A stretch of 64,000 bases of DNA, taken from contig JBBHKE010000419.1 of the NCBI GenBank assembly GCA_037447655.1, forward strand, positions 20,093 to 84,092, in the 5' to 3' direction. This document shows positions 24,480 to 36,347 of this stretch, one piece after another. The notes under the pieces were generated by a model. It did not search any database. It was not told the DNA's origin and saw only the letters and a program-made list of their open reading frames with translations. This stretch comes from Zygnema cylindricum (lineage: Eukaryota > Streptophyta > Zygnematophyceae > Zygnematales > Zygnemataceae). Each line of letters starts with the position of its first letter. Position 1 is the first letter of the stretch. Position numbers and translations under genes: made by a program.

Positions 24480-26300
24480 TCCTAGCCACCCCAGTAAATT
24501 AGGGTTTCGTTTCCGCCATGAAAGCTACAAATTGCTCTTTTATCATGGCCGCCATTGTGGCTTGAAGCTCGGCCTTCTCTCTCTCTCTACTAGAGATCTT
24601 AAGAAAAGCTTCTTCCTTCTAGGTCTCTTTAGACGGAGTGACTGTTTCGTGGAACGGGTTAGAATTCCGTCGTTCTTTATCTGATTTTGATAAGTGAAGT
24701 TAGGGTCTTTAATGTGGTTTTGATGGACATAATGTCTGTTTTGCTGGCAATGAGTACAAGTGGCTGCCTTGTCCGGACACATATATACATCGTGTTCGAT
24801 TTTTCCACATCGGAAACACATTCGGTTTCCGTGACTAACGGGTGGAGTTCCCATGGTTCCCGTCTTCTGGGGCCAATAAGGAGGCTATGGGTTTTTAGGT
24901 GGAGTAGATAGATTAGCCGGTTTCTTGTGAGGAGGTTTAGACCGCTCATGGGCGTCTCACCACGATGTCAGTATCTCATACTCTACCGCGTATTGAGCCG
25001 CTTGCTCCAAGGTGAATTTCAGTCTATACATCTGGTTGAGGTGGTTTTGGATAAACCTCTTTGATAGACCTTGAAACTGTCCCACAAATTTCTCGACAGC
25101 CTTTGCATCAGACATGAGGTCCAAAAATGACTTTGCAGAGTTTCATCCAAGCTCGCTAGGCAGAAGCAGTTTCACCTGGCCTACGCTCTATGTTCATCAA
25201 CTCTTTTTTACGGATTTTGCATCCGGTACTCCTCTTAGAGGATGTCAAACATGACGGAGAAAATGTTCCGTAAATGAATGGTTCCCCCCGCTCTAAGTTC
25301 ATCAACTCTTTTATACGAATTTTGCATCCGGTACTCTTCTTAGAGGATGTCAAACATGACGGAGAGAATGTCCCGTAAATGAATGGTTCCCCCCGCTCTA
25401 AGTTCATCAACTCTTTTTATACGGATTTTGCATCCGGTACTCGTCTTAGAGGATGTCAAACATAACGGAAAGAATGTCCCGTAAATGAATGGTTCCCCCC
25501 GCTCAAGCTAGGACTGCCACTCTAGTATCCATTGTATACTGACGAGGAACTTCGGAGATACCTAGATACAATTTGTCCCCATTACCATCTAATACCGTCG
25601 GTCTCGAAGCCTAATATAAAATATCCACTTGCCCAAGGAATTCTGGTAACCCCTCAAAAAAAATCAGGTACTTTGTCATTGCAAAATCATCCTCGTTGTT
25701 GCGAGTGTAGAGAGTGAGGGCCGTACCACGGAAGTATCGACCGAAAAAGGAAAAGGTGACACGGAGATCAAACCTATTCTGATATCTAAATGCTAAATCC
25801 CTCATTTCAGTGTCGTATAACATCCGAAAATGCGGAAAAGACATGGTGACCTTTAATCCGGAAAAAGAAAATTGCATCTTACCCATAGATCCCTCTGAAG
25901 AAAAAACCATGTCGCAAAGAAGAGGATGGAAAAGATGTGCGCTTGTGCCAAAGCTGGTTTGCACTAAACCCACGAGTGTAAGGAGTTGGAAAGGTTTCTT
26001 CTGGAAAGTCTTCTTAGGTTCCCTCTAGGTATGACCTAGATGATACCGAGGACAATGATGACGTAGATGTCAAACTAGACCGCATTGACGGCGATCTGCG
26101 ATCGCAATCAGATTGGATGTGGTCAACGATTTGGGAAAATCTGAAGGATCTAACTGCGGAGGACGATAAAATGTACCACCTCGAGTGGACCCGGATTGAT
26201 AAGGAAAGTTATCCAATTTGTAGGCATGAACCAAGAGAGAAACCTTGACTACAACAATAAAATGTTTCGCACAACCTAACCGAGATGCAACACGTGTCAA
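24480..26300 (-). pseudogene. Degraded retrotransposon gag with CCHC knuckle
   Basis: Pieces in N-to-C order along the minus strand are: TFYRPPQLDPSDFPK near 26180; MSFPHFRMLYDTEMRDLAFRY and FDLRVTFSFF, then YTRNNEDDF and LPEFLG (25973-25611); AVEKFVGQFQGLSKRFIQ and LKFTLEQAAQYAVEYEIL (about 25140-24960); and two zinc-knuckle-like motifs, CFRCGKIEHDVYMCPDK and CTHCQQNRHYVHQN (24815-24720). This resembles a Ty3/Gypsy gag. Stops and frameshifts separate the parts, and a 105-bp minisatellite has expanded in the middle. No pol is seen downstream. Confidence 0.65.
25190..25505 (+). repeat. Three-copy minisatellite, period about 105 bp, inside gag
   Basis: Three near-identical units contain GGATTTTGCATCCGGTACTC and TGAATGGTTCCCCCCGCTC. 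On the minus strand the units keep one open frame, giving 35-residue protein repeats (ERGEPFIYGTFSPSCLTSSK). Confidence 0.9.
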
Positions 26301-28554
26301 ACTAATCCACTTGTCCAGTCAATATACCCAGTCACTATCAAGACTCGATGGTCATATCTAGCAAGAAGCCGGTTTACCAAAACCTCTACTCTGTAAATAG
26401 TTGGCAAAGCCAAAAGGTCGGATCTATAAAAATAAAAAAATTGCTATCCAGTCACCTTTCGATGCAGATCTACAACAACACAGTCGAGAAAAAATCTACA
26501 CAGTGCCACCTACAACAAAATCTAGCAACAAACCCCACTCCATATAGTTACACAAAAATCTAAGGCCACTTAGGGTCAGATAGCATGTAATAAAAGCAAA
26601 TAAATGCAAATGCTCAATAAAAAAATTTCATGGTGGAACCACTCCACACCGATCCTTTACACGAGTGTCCACACTAAATCGAAATGCTCCTGCACCCACA
26701 AGGCATCAGCTACTTACAAACACCTTTAGTACTCTGGTCAGCACTAAAAGTGAATCAAACTTGTTCGAATCAAGTCAGGTTTTGCAAAGCTCTCTGGGAT
26801 AGAATTCGCTCCACGAAATTCGCTCCGAGCAATGTCTGCGAAATAACCTTTCGCGAGACCCTCCATACCGTGAAGATATACGCCGTGGAATATTAAAGGA
26901 CCAATGAAAGGCAAAAAAAAAAATGTTAGGAGGAGGAAAAATAACCTATAAGGCACATTAATGCGTTAGATAGAAAAAGTGTGTTAGAATAAAGTCGGAG
27001 GCCGCTCAAACTCCAGATATACAACCAAGCTGGTGACCACAATAATCCAAAGCCAGTAGCACACCCTAATTCCACTTGGAAAACCCTAATTCCAAAGCCA
27101 AACCCTAAATCTAGACAGCCAAAACTCCAAATCTGCAGCCAAAGAATATAAAATACCACCTACAGACTAGAAAAAAAAGAATAAACCCAAAATTTGCTGC
27201 AACTCAAATTTTGCCGCCCAAAACCCTAGTTTTGCAGCCAAACCCTAATTGTGCAGCCAAACCCTAATTCTGCATATTAACCCTAAATTTGTTCTAAATT
27301 CAGGTTTAACACTAAAACCAAGAAATATAGTGGCAGCAAAATAAGAGATAAAGATTGAATATAAGAAATAGCGGAAAACAAAAACAAAATGTTTTATTTT
27401 TTATTTTTATATAATAAAATTTATACTTTTAATAAATTTTTTTTTTATCTTTTAGACAAGAATACTTAGCCGTGGGATAGCCACTAGGTTCTCAAGTCTT
27501 CCACGTATTCTCTACAAGAGTTATCTCAGGAAAAGCACCGAAGCAATAAGAAGCACTTCTAACCAAAAACCAAGAAAATCGGATTTAGCTAAAAATAACA
27601 CTTCCCTATACACCCAAAATGCCCAAACAACAAAAACACTTAAGCAAACCGTCCTACTGTCCGGAGAACGGCGCAGCTTACCAGAAGATGCCACACTCTT
27701 AGCCTCCACTCCACAAATCGCCAAATAGACCAGTTTGGAAGAAAACCTTCCAGACTTGGCCGAAGCCGTGTGGATTAAAAATGAGGCATAATATTAGGAG
27801 ACAAAATCAGTATGCTAATTAGCATCTATCAATAGCTAACAATAGGAAATACAATAATAAGAAATCGGTGGCAAAGAGGAAGCAAAAAAACTGCTCCGCC
27901 GCTCAGAGAAAATTTTTGTCCAAAAGGTATAAATTCTAAGTCTGAGAATAGACTAAGTATTAGCCACGCTAAGCCTACGCAAACCCCAACCTAAGTCTAA
28001 GTTAGTTCACATGAAAGAACTACTTAAAATGTTTGGTCAATAGGCGACCAACATCGTTTGCCGTACGCATAACAAAATCCACCGTCCGAGGGTAAAAACC
28101 CTCCCTATTTACATGTATGCGTAAACGTACGTGGGTTCACAACTTTAAGGAATAAATGTACATTGAAGCGCCGCCTACGCTCTCGAAAATCGCGCTTCGT
28201 CGCCAAATGATATTTGACGTTTATACTCCGAAATCGCGTGCATACGCACGATATGAACTTTACCGAACGAAATACTTTAAAAATCGTAATGCTTTGCCCA
28301 AACAATATTTCGCGTCTATACTCGAAAAAATCGTGTACCTACGCACGAAACGAAACAAATCACAGTAATTTAGTACACGTTCAAAAAAAACTTGCACGCC
28401 AATCGTGTACACGTCCTAATAGATAAATGGACAATATCGCGAGCAAACTAAGCGTGCATGCAAGAAATCGTGCGTGCATGCCAAATGTCGTGCGAGGTTC
28501 AGAGTTGATAAAGTGAGCCGTCATAAAACAGAAAGATTCATTTGACAAAGATGT
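26301..28554. other. Spacer, possibly the LTR/leader side of the gag relic
   Basis: No gene is supported. 27030-27290 holds repeated GCAGCCAAACCCTAATT units. 28150-28400 holds two related stretches with TACGCACGA words. An LTR of the neighbouring gag element would be expected here on the minus strand, but I could not define its ends. Confidence 0.4.
27030..27290 (+). repeat. GCAGCCAAACCCTAATT repeat cluster
   Basis: At least six imperfect units of AACCCTAA joined by GCAGCC or CCAAA words are present. The core equals a telo-box (AAACCCTAA). Confidence 0.65.
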
Positions 28555-28935
28555 CTATGTATACATAGTAATGTTCAAAGTTTCAACTTCTAGAAACTTC
28601 TTTAAATTTAGACAGATCTTCAATTTGATTTTCTCTATTCTCGAAATTAGTCCACGTCGATTTTGAATCATCACTTTCAACGCCAAACTCTTCATCATTT
28701 CTCGAAATTCTGCGCTCTTACGATATTTGGTGGTTGGTAGTCTAACACGATCCACTGAACGAGCCCATCTGTGAATGATGTTGCCGCTTTTCTTTGCACG
28801 AAATCCTCTAAGGCTTTTGGTTTTTCTTCGATTTCTTTCAATTTATCACTTGCAAATACATTTTTATGATAAACCCTCAAATTAGATAGTAAGTTACTAG
28901 GACTCATCAACTTCTTTTTTCGCCTATTTCAAGAT
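28555..28935 (-). pseudogene. hAT transposase N-terminal relic
   Basis: The frame SPSNLLSNLRVYHKNVFAS is the end of a BED zinc finger, followed by FTDGLVQWIVLDYQPPNIV, a signature just after it in BED/hAT transposases. A second frame covers EFREMMKSLALKV. There is a frameshift at about 28740. Confidence 0.65.
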
Positions 28936-29479
28936 ATTTCAATGATTGCAAAAAGCTTTGTGTGGATGCTTTCAATTGTGTAAAACTCTAAAAGTGACTC
29001 TAATCTTTAAAATTTACCCTTTTGAGAATGACTTTTCTCGCATCTCTAAAGTGATCTGAAATTCTAGTAAATTTTCTAGGTCTATGGTTTATTTCTATTT
29101 TAGGAAGCAGTTGAGTGTCATTTTTTTAACACCCCGGGATCTTATAAATGTATGTTTACCCTTTTGTTTGTGGATCATACAGAGTAGAAGCCAAAAAAAA
29201 AATATAAAAACATATTTGTATAGTAAAACATTTTAATAAGTGTAGTGGCATTTTTTTTCATTAATATTACGATTGTGATGAAAAAAACTTGTAAAGCTAT
29301 GTCGTGCGATTAGCACGGCTGTGTTGACCTCTTTTTAAAGTTAGGTCACAGAGAATTTTTTTGCTGGTTCAAATGTGTTTTCACACATTAAATTGTAAAG
29401 TATCTAGTAGGGTTTATCAAAATCTTTTCGAAAACAAACGACATTTTTAAAAGTTTTGCCATTGAATTAGAAATTAAGT

Positions 29480-30190
29480 GAAAGTCGTTGGTGCATGATG
29501 TAGCTATAAAGTAATGGTCTATTTATACCATGTCTGCATTCATTTCATATTTCATTTCATATTTGAAGAGTCCCTTATTCGCTTTGATGATAACATCGGT
29601 TCCAATAAATGCAAAAGTAGTGAACAGTCATGGATTGTAATCAATAAAGGCATCACTCTTTTGAAACTTTTTATGGTGGCTCAAAAAGTTTTTGAAGGAG
29701 AAACTTACGTGACATTGAGTTGGGTTTCAATCATAATAAACTCATTTCTTAATTGACTGAAAAACGTTGAAGATGACACCTCAATTGAAAATGAAAGGAA
29801 TTCGGCGATTCATCTAATTGCATCCGAAATGGTTTCCGAAAAATATGAAGATGATATTTTTCTCACCCTAAAAAAGATACTAGTGTCTTTGACGTTCGGA
29901 AGAGAAAGTCTCAAAAATTTTGATCATGAACTCACTCGAATTCAGTTCAAAAAGCATTTGCTTCTAAAATCCAACTTTACAACAAACATATAGAGCATTC
30001 TGAAAATGAGCCCGAAAACCCTTTGAAATAGTGGGCTAGAAAATACCACTTGTTTCCAACATTGAGTTTTTTAGCTCGAATAGATTTAGCTATACCTGTT
30101 ACCTCAGCTCCTTCGGAGTAAGTGTTTTCAGTTGACGGTCAAATTGCCACGGTGTAACGGAACTTAGTCCGAAATCCGTTCAAAATTTAG
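29480..30190 (+). pseudogene. hAT transposase C-terminal half, relic
   Basis: The plus strand encodes LLKLFMVAQKVFEGETYVTLSWVSI, then AIHLIASEMVSEKYEDDIF, then LSFLARIDLAIPVTSAPSE, a stop, and VFSVDGQIATV. These match the hAT region before and within the dimerisation domain. Several stops are present. Orientation is opposite to the relic at 28555-28935. Confidence 0.7.
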
Positions 30191-30399
30191 TTTTTTTTTA
30201 AATATCTTAGAAAACAATTGTCTTTCTAAATGTTTGTGATGAAAAAAAAAAACGATTGAAAAAAAAATAACTATGATAATATGAAAAATACGGCATTTAG
30301 GAATAGAAATAGGCCAAGAGAAACAAGAAAAATAGATAGAGATTGGTAGAAATGTTCATAAAAAAAAAAAAAAAAAGTGGTAATGTTTATTTTTTTTGG

Positions 30400-30810
30400 T
30401 AGATTTTTAGAATGTGTGGCTGAAATATTTTAGATTTTACAGTCTAAAACTTTAAAAGGTAGAAATTTTAGATTTTTCAAAATTTGAATTTGTTGATTTT
30501 GGAAAATTGAAACATTGATGATTTAGAAATTGGAATTTGAAAATTTTGGCATTGAAGATTTTTAGAGATTGAAAATTGGTAAGCTAAGATTGTAGAATTT
30601 TCAGAATGTGACCTTGGTGATTTTTGAAAATTGACAATTTAGAAAATAGATTTTGAGGGTATTGACATTGAAGATTTTAGAGATTGAGAATTGGTAAATT
30701 AGGAATTTTAGAATTTTTGTGAAATTTGAAACCGATTATTTGGCAAAATGTGAAGTATTGAGAATTTTGGAATTCAACTTTTAAAATTATGACATTCATT
30801 ATAACATATT
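30400..30810 (+). repeat. Degenerate AATTTTAGAAATTG-type array next to a hAT relic
   Basis: Loose repeats of GAAATTTTAGA and TTGAAAATT-type words start about 200 bases after the relic's C-terminal end. This parallels 17440-18260. Confidence 0.5.
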
Positions 30811-30989
30811 ATTGATTATGTATGTCGGTGAATTGAGGCATCGGAAACTTGTATGTTAATGCCTATAAGCTGGACTAGAAATATGACTAGGTAATATCAA
30901 ATATGTGAAATGATGGGTCGGAAAAGAACATGTATATTCAGCATTGAGCTCTTCTCGCATATTTTTGGTTGTATTTGCTACCTTATCTC

Positions 30990-31270
30990 TTTCAGAATGA
31001 GTCATTCCTATAACTAGTCAAATAGCCACAGTCAAACGTAACCGGTCGAGTTTTGAATCCCGTGAAAGACTTCTTTTTTTTAAAGGCTTTTCGAAAGCAA
31101 CATAATTGCTTATTAATCTTGGTGATGAAAAAGAAAAAAAAAATGAAAATGAAAGAAATAATAATGATATCGAGAAAAGAAAGGTTGACGGCAAACGTCC
31201 ACGGTAAACAGGAAAATAAGATTTGTAGAAAAGTTTTAAAAAAATCAATGTTGCAAATTTCTCTTTTTTA
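30990..31270 (+). pseudogene. hAT transposase C-terminal tail, relic
   Basis: One frame reads TSQIATVKRNRSSFESRERLLFLKAF, the final part of a hAT dimerisation domain. The preceding SERVFS portion is out of frame and degraded. Confidence 0.65.
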
Positions 31271-31638
31271 TGCCAAATTTTAGGGTGCATGGTTGAGCGA
31301 TTTCAAATTTTCAAATTATTAGTGTAAAGATATAAAATTAAACTAAGATTTGGATTTTTAGATTATGATAGATTATTATTAACAATTTCTCATTATTATG
31401 TTTACCAGGTCTATAGCTTAAAAAACTATATTTTCCCCCACAGTAACATTATTAGTTATTATGATAATAATTATTAAAAGTTAGATTTATTATTGGTAAT
31501 TACTGTATTTAAAGTCTATAATTATTAGTGATTATTGTTATTAATTATCATGAAATATTAGTCGTTCTATTGTTATTAATGATTGAAAAATATTTGTTTT
31601 TCTTATTAGTATGAATTATTAATTGTACTAGTAGTATG

Positions 31639-31677
<39 letters not shown>

Positions 31678-31683
31678 GTATAA

Positions 31684-31714
<31 letters not shown>

Positions 31715-32264
31715 TTTATATTATATTGATTTTATTGTTATGATTTTTTTTGAAGTTTATATTTTACTTATATTGCATTATTGATTATAGTATTATCATT
31801 GTTACTAGTTATCACTAATTTTGTTAATTTTTACTACTAAAAAATGTCATATTTTTTATTTATAATTATTATTGTCTTGTCATTGAAACTACCATTAAAA
31901 CAATTCGTGTTGTTAGTTTTAGTAATTATTATTATAAGAATTATTAATTGTCATTGTTTTTTAATTAGTTTTACAATTTATTGATATTCTTATGAATTAT
32001 TATTATGACTTTAAATTATTATAAGTATAATTATTTCTAAGTAGTTGTTATTATAATTTAGTGATATTATTACTACCAATATATATTACTATTAATTATT
32101 TATTAAAGTTAATATCATAGCTACCTTTATTATTATTTCTGATTGTTTTTATATTTTTTTATGAAGGAAATTTATTTATTATCGTGATGAATATTGAAAT
32201 TATTAGTAATTTCCTAAAAATCAGTGTTATTATTATGTTTATTCTGTCGACATCAATTATATAG
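31271..32264. other. AT-rich spacer with microsatellites
   Basis: It contains ATT repeats at 31640-31677, directly followed by TA repeats to 31708. No gene is seen. Confidence 0.55.
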
Positions 32265-32562
32265 TTATGTTTATTTATGTACTTGTGTTTGTTCTGTCCA
32301 CATTAATTATATCTTTTCTTTTATTTTGCCACACTAATTCTGTAACTGATTTATTTTGTCCACGTTAATTAAATTATTGTATTTATTTTGGCCACATTAA
32401 TTAAATCATTGTATTTATTTTGTCCACATTAATTAAATTATTGTATTTATTTTGGCCACATTAATTAAATTATTGTGTTTATTTTGTCCACAATAATTAA
32501 ATTATTGTATATATTTTGTCCACGTTAATGAAATTATTGTATTTATTTTGTCCACATTAACA
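32265..32562 (+). repeat. Minisatellite, 32-bp period, about eight copies
   Basis: The unit resembles GTATTTATTTTGTCCACATT plus AATTAAATTATT. Copies are most regular from 32373 to 32550 and degrade to the left. Confidence 0.85.
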
Positions 32563-32780
32563 CCATAATTGTGTTTCAAACCCTTCAGAAAGAAAGAATA
32601 AACAAGAATGAAAGAAAAAAAATAAGAAAGAAAAAAAGATAGAATAAATAAGGAGGAGAAAATACGAAAAAGGTGTTAAAAAGAAAAAAAATGTTTTTTT
32701 TTGTCGAAAAATTTTGGTTTTAGGGTTTTTTTCGTCACAAGAAGTCGGTGGAAATTTGCATTCGTTCGAGTTCGAATTGA

Positions 32781-32856
32781 TTGGGAGGGAGGGGGGAGGG
32801 GAGGGGAGGGAAAGGGAGGGAAGAGGAATGAAGGGAGGGGAGGGAGGGAGGGGTTT
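32781..32856 (+). repeat. G-rich GGGGAGGGA tract
   Basis: Runs of GGGAGGGG on the plus strand could form G-quadruplexes. A similar tract lies at 33573-33648. Frames across both encode only Gly/Arg/Glu or Pro/Ser runs. Confidence 0.85.
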
Positions 32857-33004
32857 TTGATTGTGAAGCATAAACTCGAATGCGAGTTCAGTTTATTTTT
32901 CTTTGTCACGAATGTGGTCAAATGGAAAATTAAAGTTTTTTTTTTTTCGGGCAGGTAAATCTTGATCTGGTCAACTTGATCGAAAAGTTGAAAAAAAATG
33001 TTGA

Positions 33005-33170
33005 AGACATGTGTGACAATGTGTGCAAATGTGAATGTATTAAATTGTGTGACAACGTGAATGCGTCAATCGTGTGACAATGTGTGACAATGTGTGGCAA
33101 TGGGTGACAATGTGTGACAATGGGTGACAATGTGTCACAATGGGTGACAATGTGTTGACAATGTCGCACA
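33005..33170 (+). repeat. (GTGTGACAAT)n minisatellite
   Basis: A 10-bp unit with GTGTGACAAT and GGGTGACAAT variants recurs more than ten times. The opposite strand gives a spurious His/Thr-rich frame. Confidence 0.85.
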
Positions 33171-35147
33171 ACGCACTGTCAATGTGTAACTGTAAGTGGT
33201 GCTATGCGAATTTTGCTTGATAATATTCCACAATGTGTGTGACTTTACAAGATTATTTACATTTGACGATGGTTGATGTTACTGGAAGGTCTTTTTGATG
33301 AAAGTTTGATTTTGTAAAGGTTGAATTTCATGACATGCATTGAAATTGTGATATGAAACAATGCATGCAAACAGTTGGCATTCCAACAACTTGTCATATG
33401 CTTTCTAAATCGCTTATTGGTTCTCGTGAGCTTAGAAGCATCCTTATAAAAAAATTGGATACTATGAGGTTTGTTCCTGAGCTTTTCATCTACTCTTAGT
33501 TGATATGATATGGTTAAATGGAATTGTACAAATTATCGTCTGCTACAACTACAGGGGGGTTTTTGTTTGTTGCGAGGGGAGGAGGAGGGGGGGGGGGGGA
33601 GGGGAGGGGAGGGGAGGGGGAGGGAGGGGAGGGAGAGGGAGAGGGAACAACTTATATCTGGAAAAGGCTTTTCCAGGCTTTTGCCTTCACAGGTTCCCAG
33701 TGGCAGGTACTGTAACCAATGTCACATTTTTTCTGAACGTTGTAAGAGGTTTGTCCACACTAAAAAGGGTACGCGTTGGACGTTTTACTATGTTGCATGA
33801 AAGTCGCCCACACTAATTAGGGTAAGCTTTCACTATGTTGCATGGGAATAATTCACACATAAAAATAAAGCAATTGACATTTTACCATGTTGCAAAAGGA
33901 TTTCCGCACTTAAAAGGTTCACAGCCGATGTTTTCACAATCTCTCTCCCTCGCTGACTCTCTTCCCTTCACTCTCTCGCCCTCTCTTTTTCTCTCTGCAA
34001 GAGATTCATCCGTACTTGAAATGGTGGAAAATGGATAAATTTACAATCTCTTTCCCCCCTTATCACTCCCTCTCCCTTTCTCTCTCTTTCTGCAGGTGGT
34101 TCTTGCGCACTAAAAGAGCTGGCAATCGATGCAAGACAGGCTTGGTAAGACAAAAGAGATGGAGTCATCAAAGAGGTGGAGGAAGGGGAGGGCACTATTA
34201 CTTCCACATTTACACTACTTCCGGCAAAAACCCTTTGGATGCCAGTGACATCACGCTGTTGACGACTACGAGATTTTTTTCGAAGTTTCGAGTTCTGGCC
34301 ATAGTGGCGTTAGAGGTCAAAGGAGAGGCAATCGCGGCAAAGGAGTTTTAATTTTAATGGAGAAACGGTTCAGATTTGGGTTAAGGTTTTTGGTTCTCGG
34401 TTTTGGGTTTTGTTATCGACTTGAAATTGATTTTTTTGTTTGGACTGGAGTCTCTAACTTTTTTAAGTAAACTTGTTGTTTGGTTTTTTTGTCGATGTCT
34501 CAGTTTTCGTTTCAAGAACTCATGGAAGCGTAAAAAAATATGAAAACCATTGTCACTAAGTGGCTTTCAATCTAAAACACAAAAATACATGAATGAACCA
34601 ATATAGTTCACACAACATATCAATTTGAATATTCCATAAGCCCCATAGCATCAACAATAAAAAACAACATATGTTTTCAAATCACATTGTTACTTCTTAT
34701 ATTGAATAAGCGCAGACCCATCCCTTGGCTCCATTAACGCTAAAAAATGTTTTTTTCTAGATTATTTCTCTAAAATAAAGAAGAGCTTTGGAAGAAGTAA
34801 AGGGAAAGGTTGACAATCATGAACCGAAAAATGTGATGTAGGCGACTTGACCGTGGTTGTAAGAAGTTCGATAATTTTTTTGATTGTAGCAGGTAGAGGA
34901 CAAGAAATAGGATAGAAAATAATATTTAAGATGGGCTCGACGGATATTTTGTGGGCGAACAACTTGGTTTTTACATCTTTAGGACTTTGTGTTGTTCTCA
35001 GGCCAGCTGTCTAGTAGCTGTTGTTTTTCCCTTGTTATTAGAAATGGGATCATCACCCTTTGTTACCCATTTGTTGGTTCATGACTTGTCACGTCACAAG
35101 TTCTGAAGTGGCTCCCTTATCTTAATTGCAGCATTTTCTGGCCTGAA

Positions 35148-35184
<37 letters not shown>

Positions 35185-35763
35185 CAAACCTTTACCTCGG
35201 AACCCTCCTCCTTGTGAGAGAGAAATACCCATTTTCTGTTTGCCGACATTCAAAAAAAAAAATCAAACACTGATGTTAAACTTTTGATTTATTTGCCTTA
35301 AAATGGGAACAACTTCTTTACATTTATTTAGAGGTATGCGACGAGAGCAGTTTCTACTGCGAGAGGAAGTCTAACTTCTTCAACCAAGATTTTCGTCGTT
35401 GTTTTATGACTCCTCTACCTCCTCAGTCGATGTCTTTTCGATGTTTTCTTTGACCCTTTGAATGGATCAATTGAGGCCTTGGGCCCAACACTTGGTATTA
35501 TGCCCTTTTCCCCCTAACTCCTTATTTGTTTTTGACCATTTTTCCTGGTTTTTTCTTGGTTTTTTTTGGTTTTTCTGCAGTCTTTTTCTCAATTATCACC
35601 TTTTATATTAGGATTCTGTTTCTTGAACTGGTTCTCGCTTCCTCTCTCCCCATTCTCCATTCAGTATTGTATCACGAATATACAAGTATCAAAGTCAACA
35701 AACGAGATGCTTCTTTTTGTTTTAATATTTTGTGGTCGGTAGTGTATTGACTTTATAAGCAGG
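33171..35763. other. Low-coding region; possible scattered exons
   Basis: A 49-codon frame (33353-33502, plus) looks protein-like (SKSLIGSRELRSILIKKLD) but matches nothing I know. A segment at 34096-34145 lies between a pyrimidine tract plus AG and a GTAAGA donor, and reads CALKELAIDARQAW in one phase. Imperfect ~50-bp repeats with TATGTTGCATG occur at 33735-33925, and five TTTTCCA units at 35153-35186. No confident gene model can be built. Confidence 0.3.
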
Positions 35764-36347
35764 TATATCCAGTCTCCTTTGTGAAGGACTTCACAAAAGA
35801 GGGAGAAGGGCTGGAACGAGTCAATACATTGATGAGGTAAGAATCTGGGTATGTCTTAACCGTCAGTTAGAGGTCTCTTGATTGTATACCTATGCATAAC
35901 TTTAGTTTACAATCTCATATACATAACTTACTTTTAAAATTTATGAGGTTGTTATTAAAAAGCCCACCTGTAAATGAAGAACTTTGGTTTAATTTGTGTT
36001 TTTTTTTGCTGAACTATTTAGTCTCTCCTCTCCCTCTATTACTGCAATATTGGTTTCCTACCATTTTTTTCTTGCCCTTGGGCCAGGTCCGTCCTGCCAT
36101 AATTTTCTCTCCTTTTTGTTGATGGTTTTGGAATTTTAAATTTCTGGATTGTGTTGTAAGGATGAACCTTGATTTTCTTCTTTAAAGAGTTGTCTCTCTT
36201 TTGGTTTATTTCTTTGTTTTTTTTCTTATAGCTAAAATGGAACAATTCCCATTGTGATGGTCTGAACCGCACGATTATTGAACGAGTCTATTCACTCGAT
36301 GTTTGGCCGAATTCGAAATTTGTGGATTATTATCAAAAATTAATATG
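35764..36347 (+). CDS. Putative exons of an unrecognised spliced gene
   Basis: Three protein-like segments lie in line. 35764-35837 encodes VYPVSFVKDFTKEGEGLERV and ends at a good donor (GATGAG|GTAAGA). About 35948-35996 continues in matching phase with LLLKSPPVNEELWFN. After a polypyrimidine tract and TTATAG, 36232-36347 reads LKWNNSHCDGLNRTIIERVY and then SLDVWPNSKFVDYYQKLI and a stop. The phase between the second and third segments does not close, so an exon is missing or the gene is damaged. I do not recognise the family. Confidence 0.3.

Noticed and set aside
32265-32562. CRISPR-like 32-bp repeats
   Set aside because: There are no spacers between the 32-bp units; it is a minisatellite.
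32930-33169. His/Thr-rich minus-strand frame
   Set aside because: It is the reverse of the GTGTGACAAT minisatellite.
33005-33170. CRISPR-like regular repeats
   Set aside because: Units are contiguous 10-mers without unique spacers, and the host is a eukaryote.
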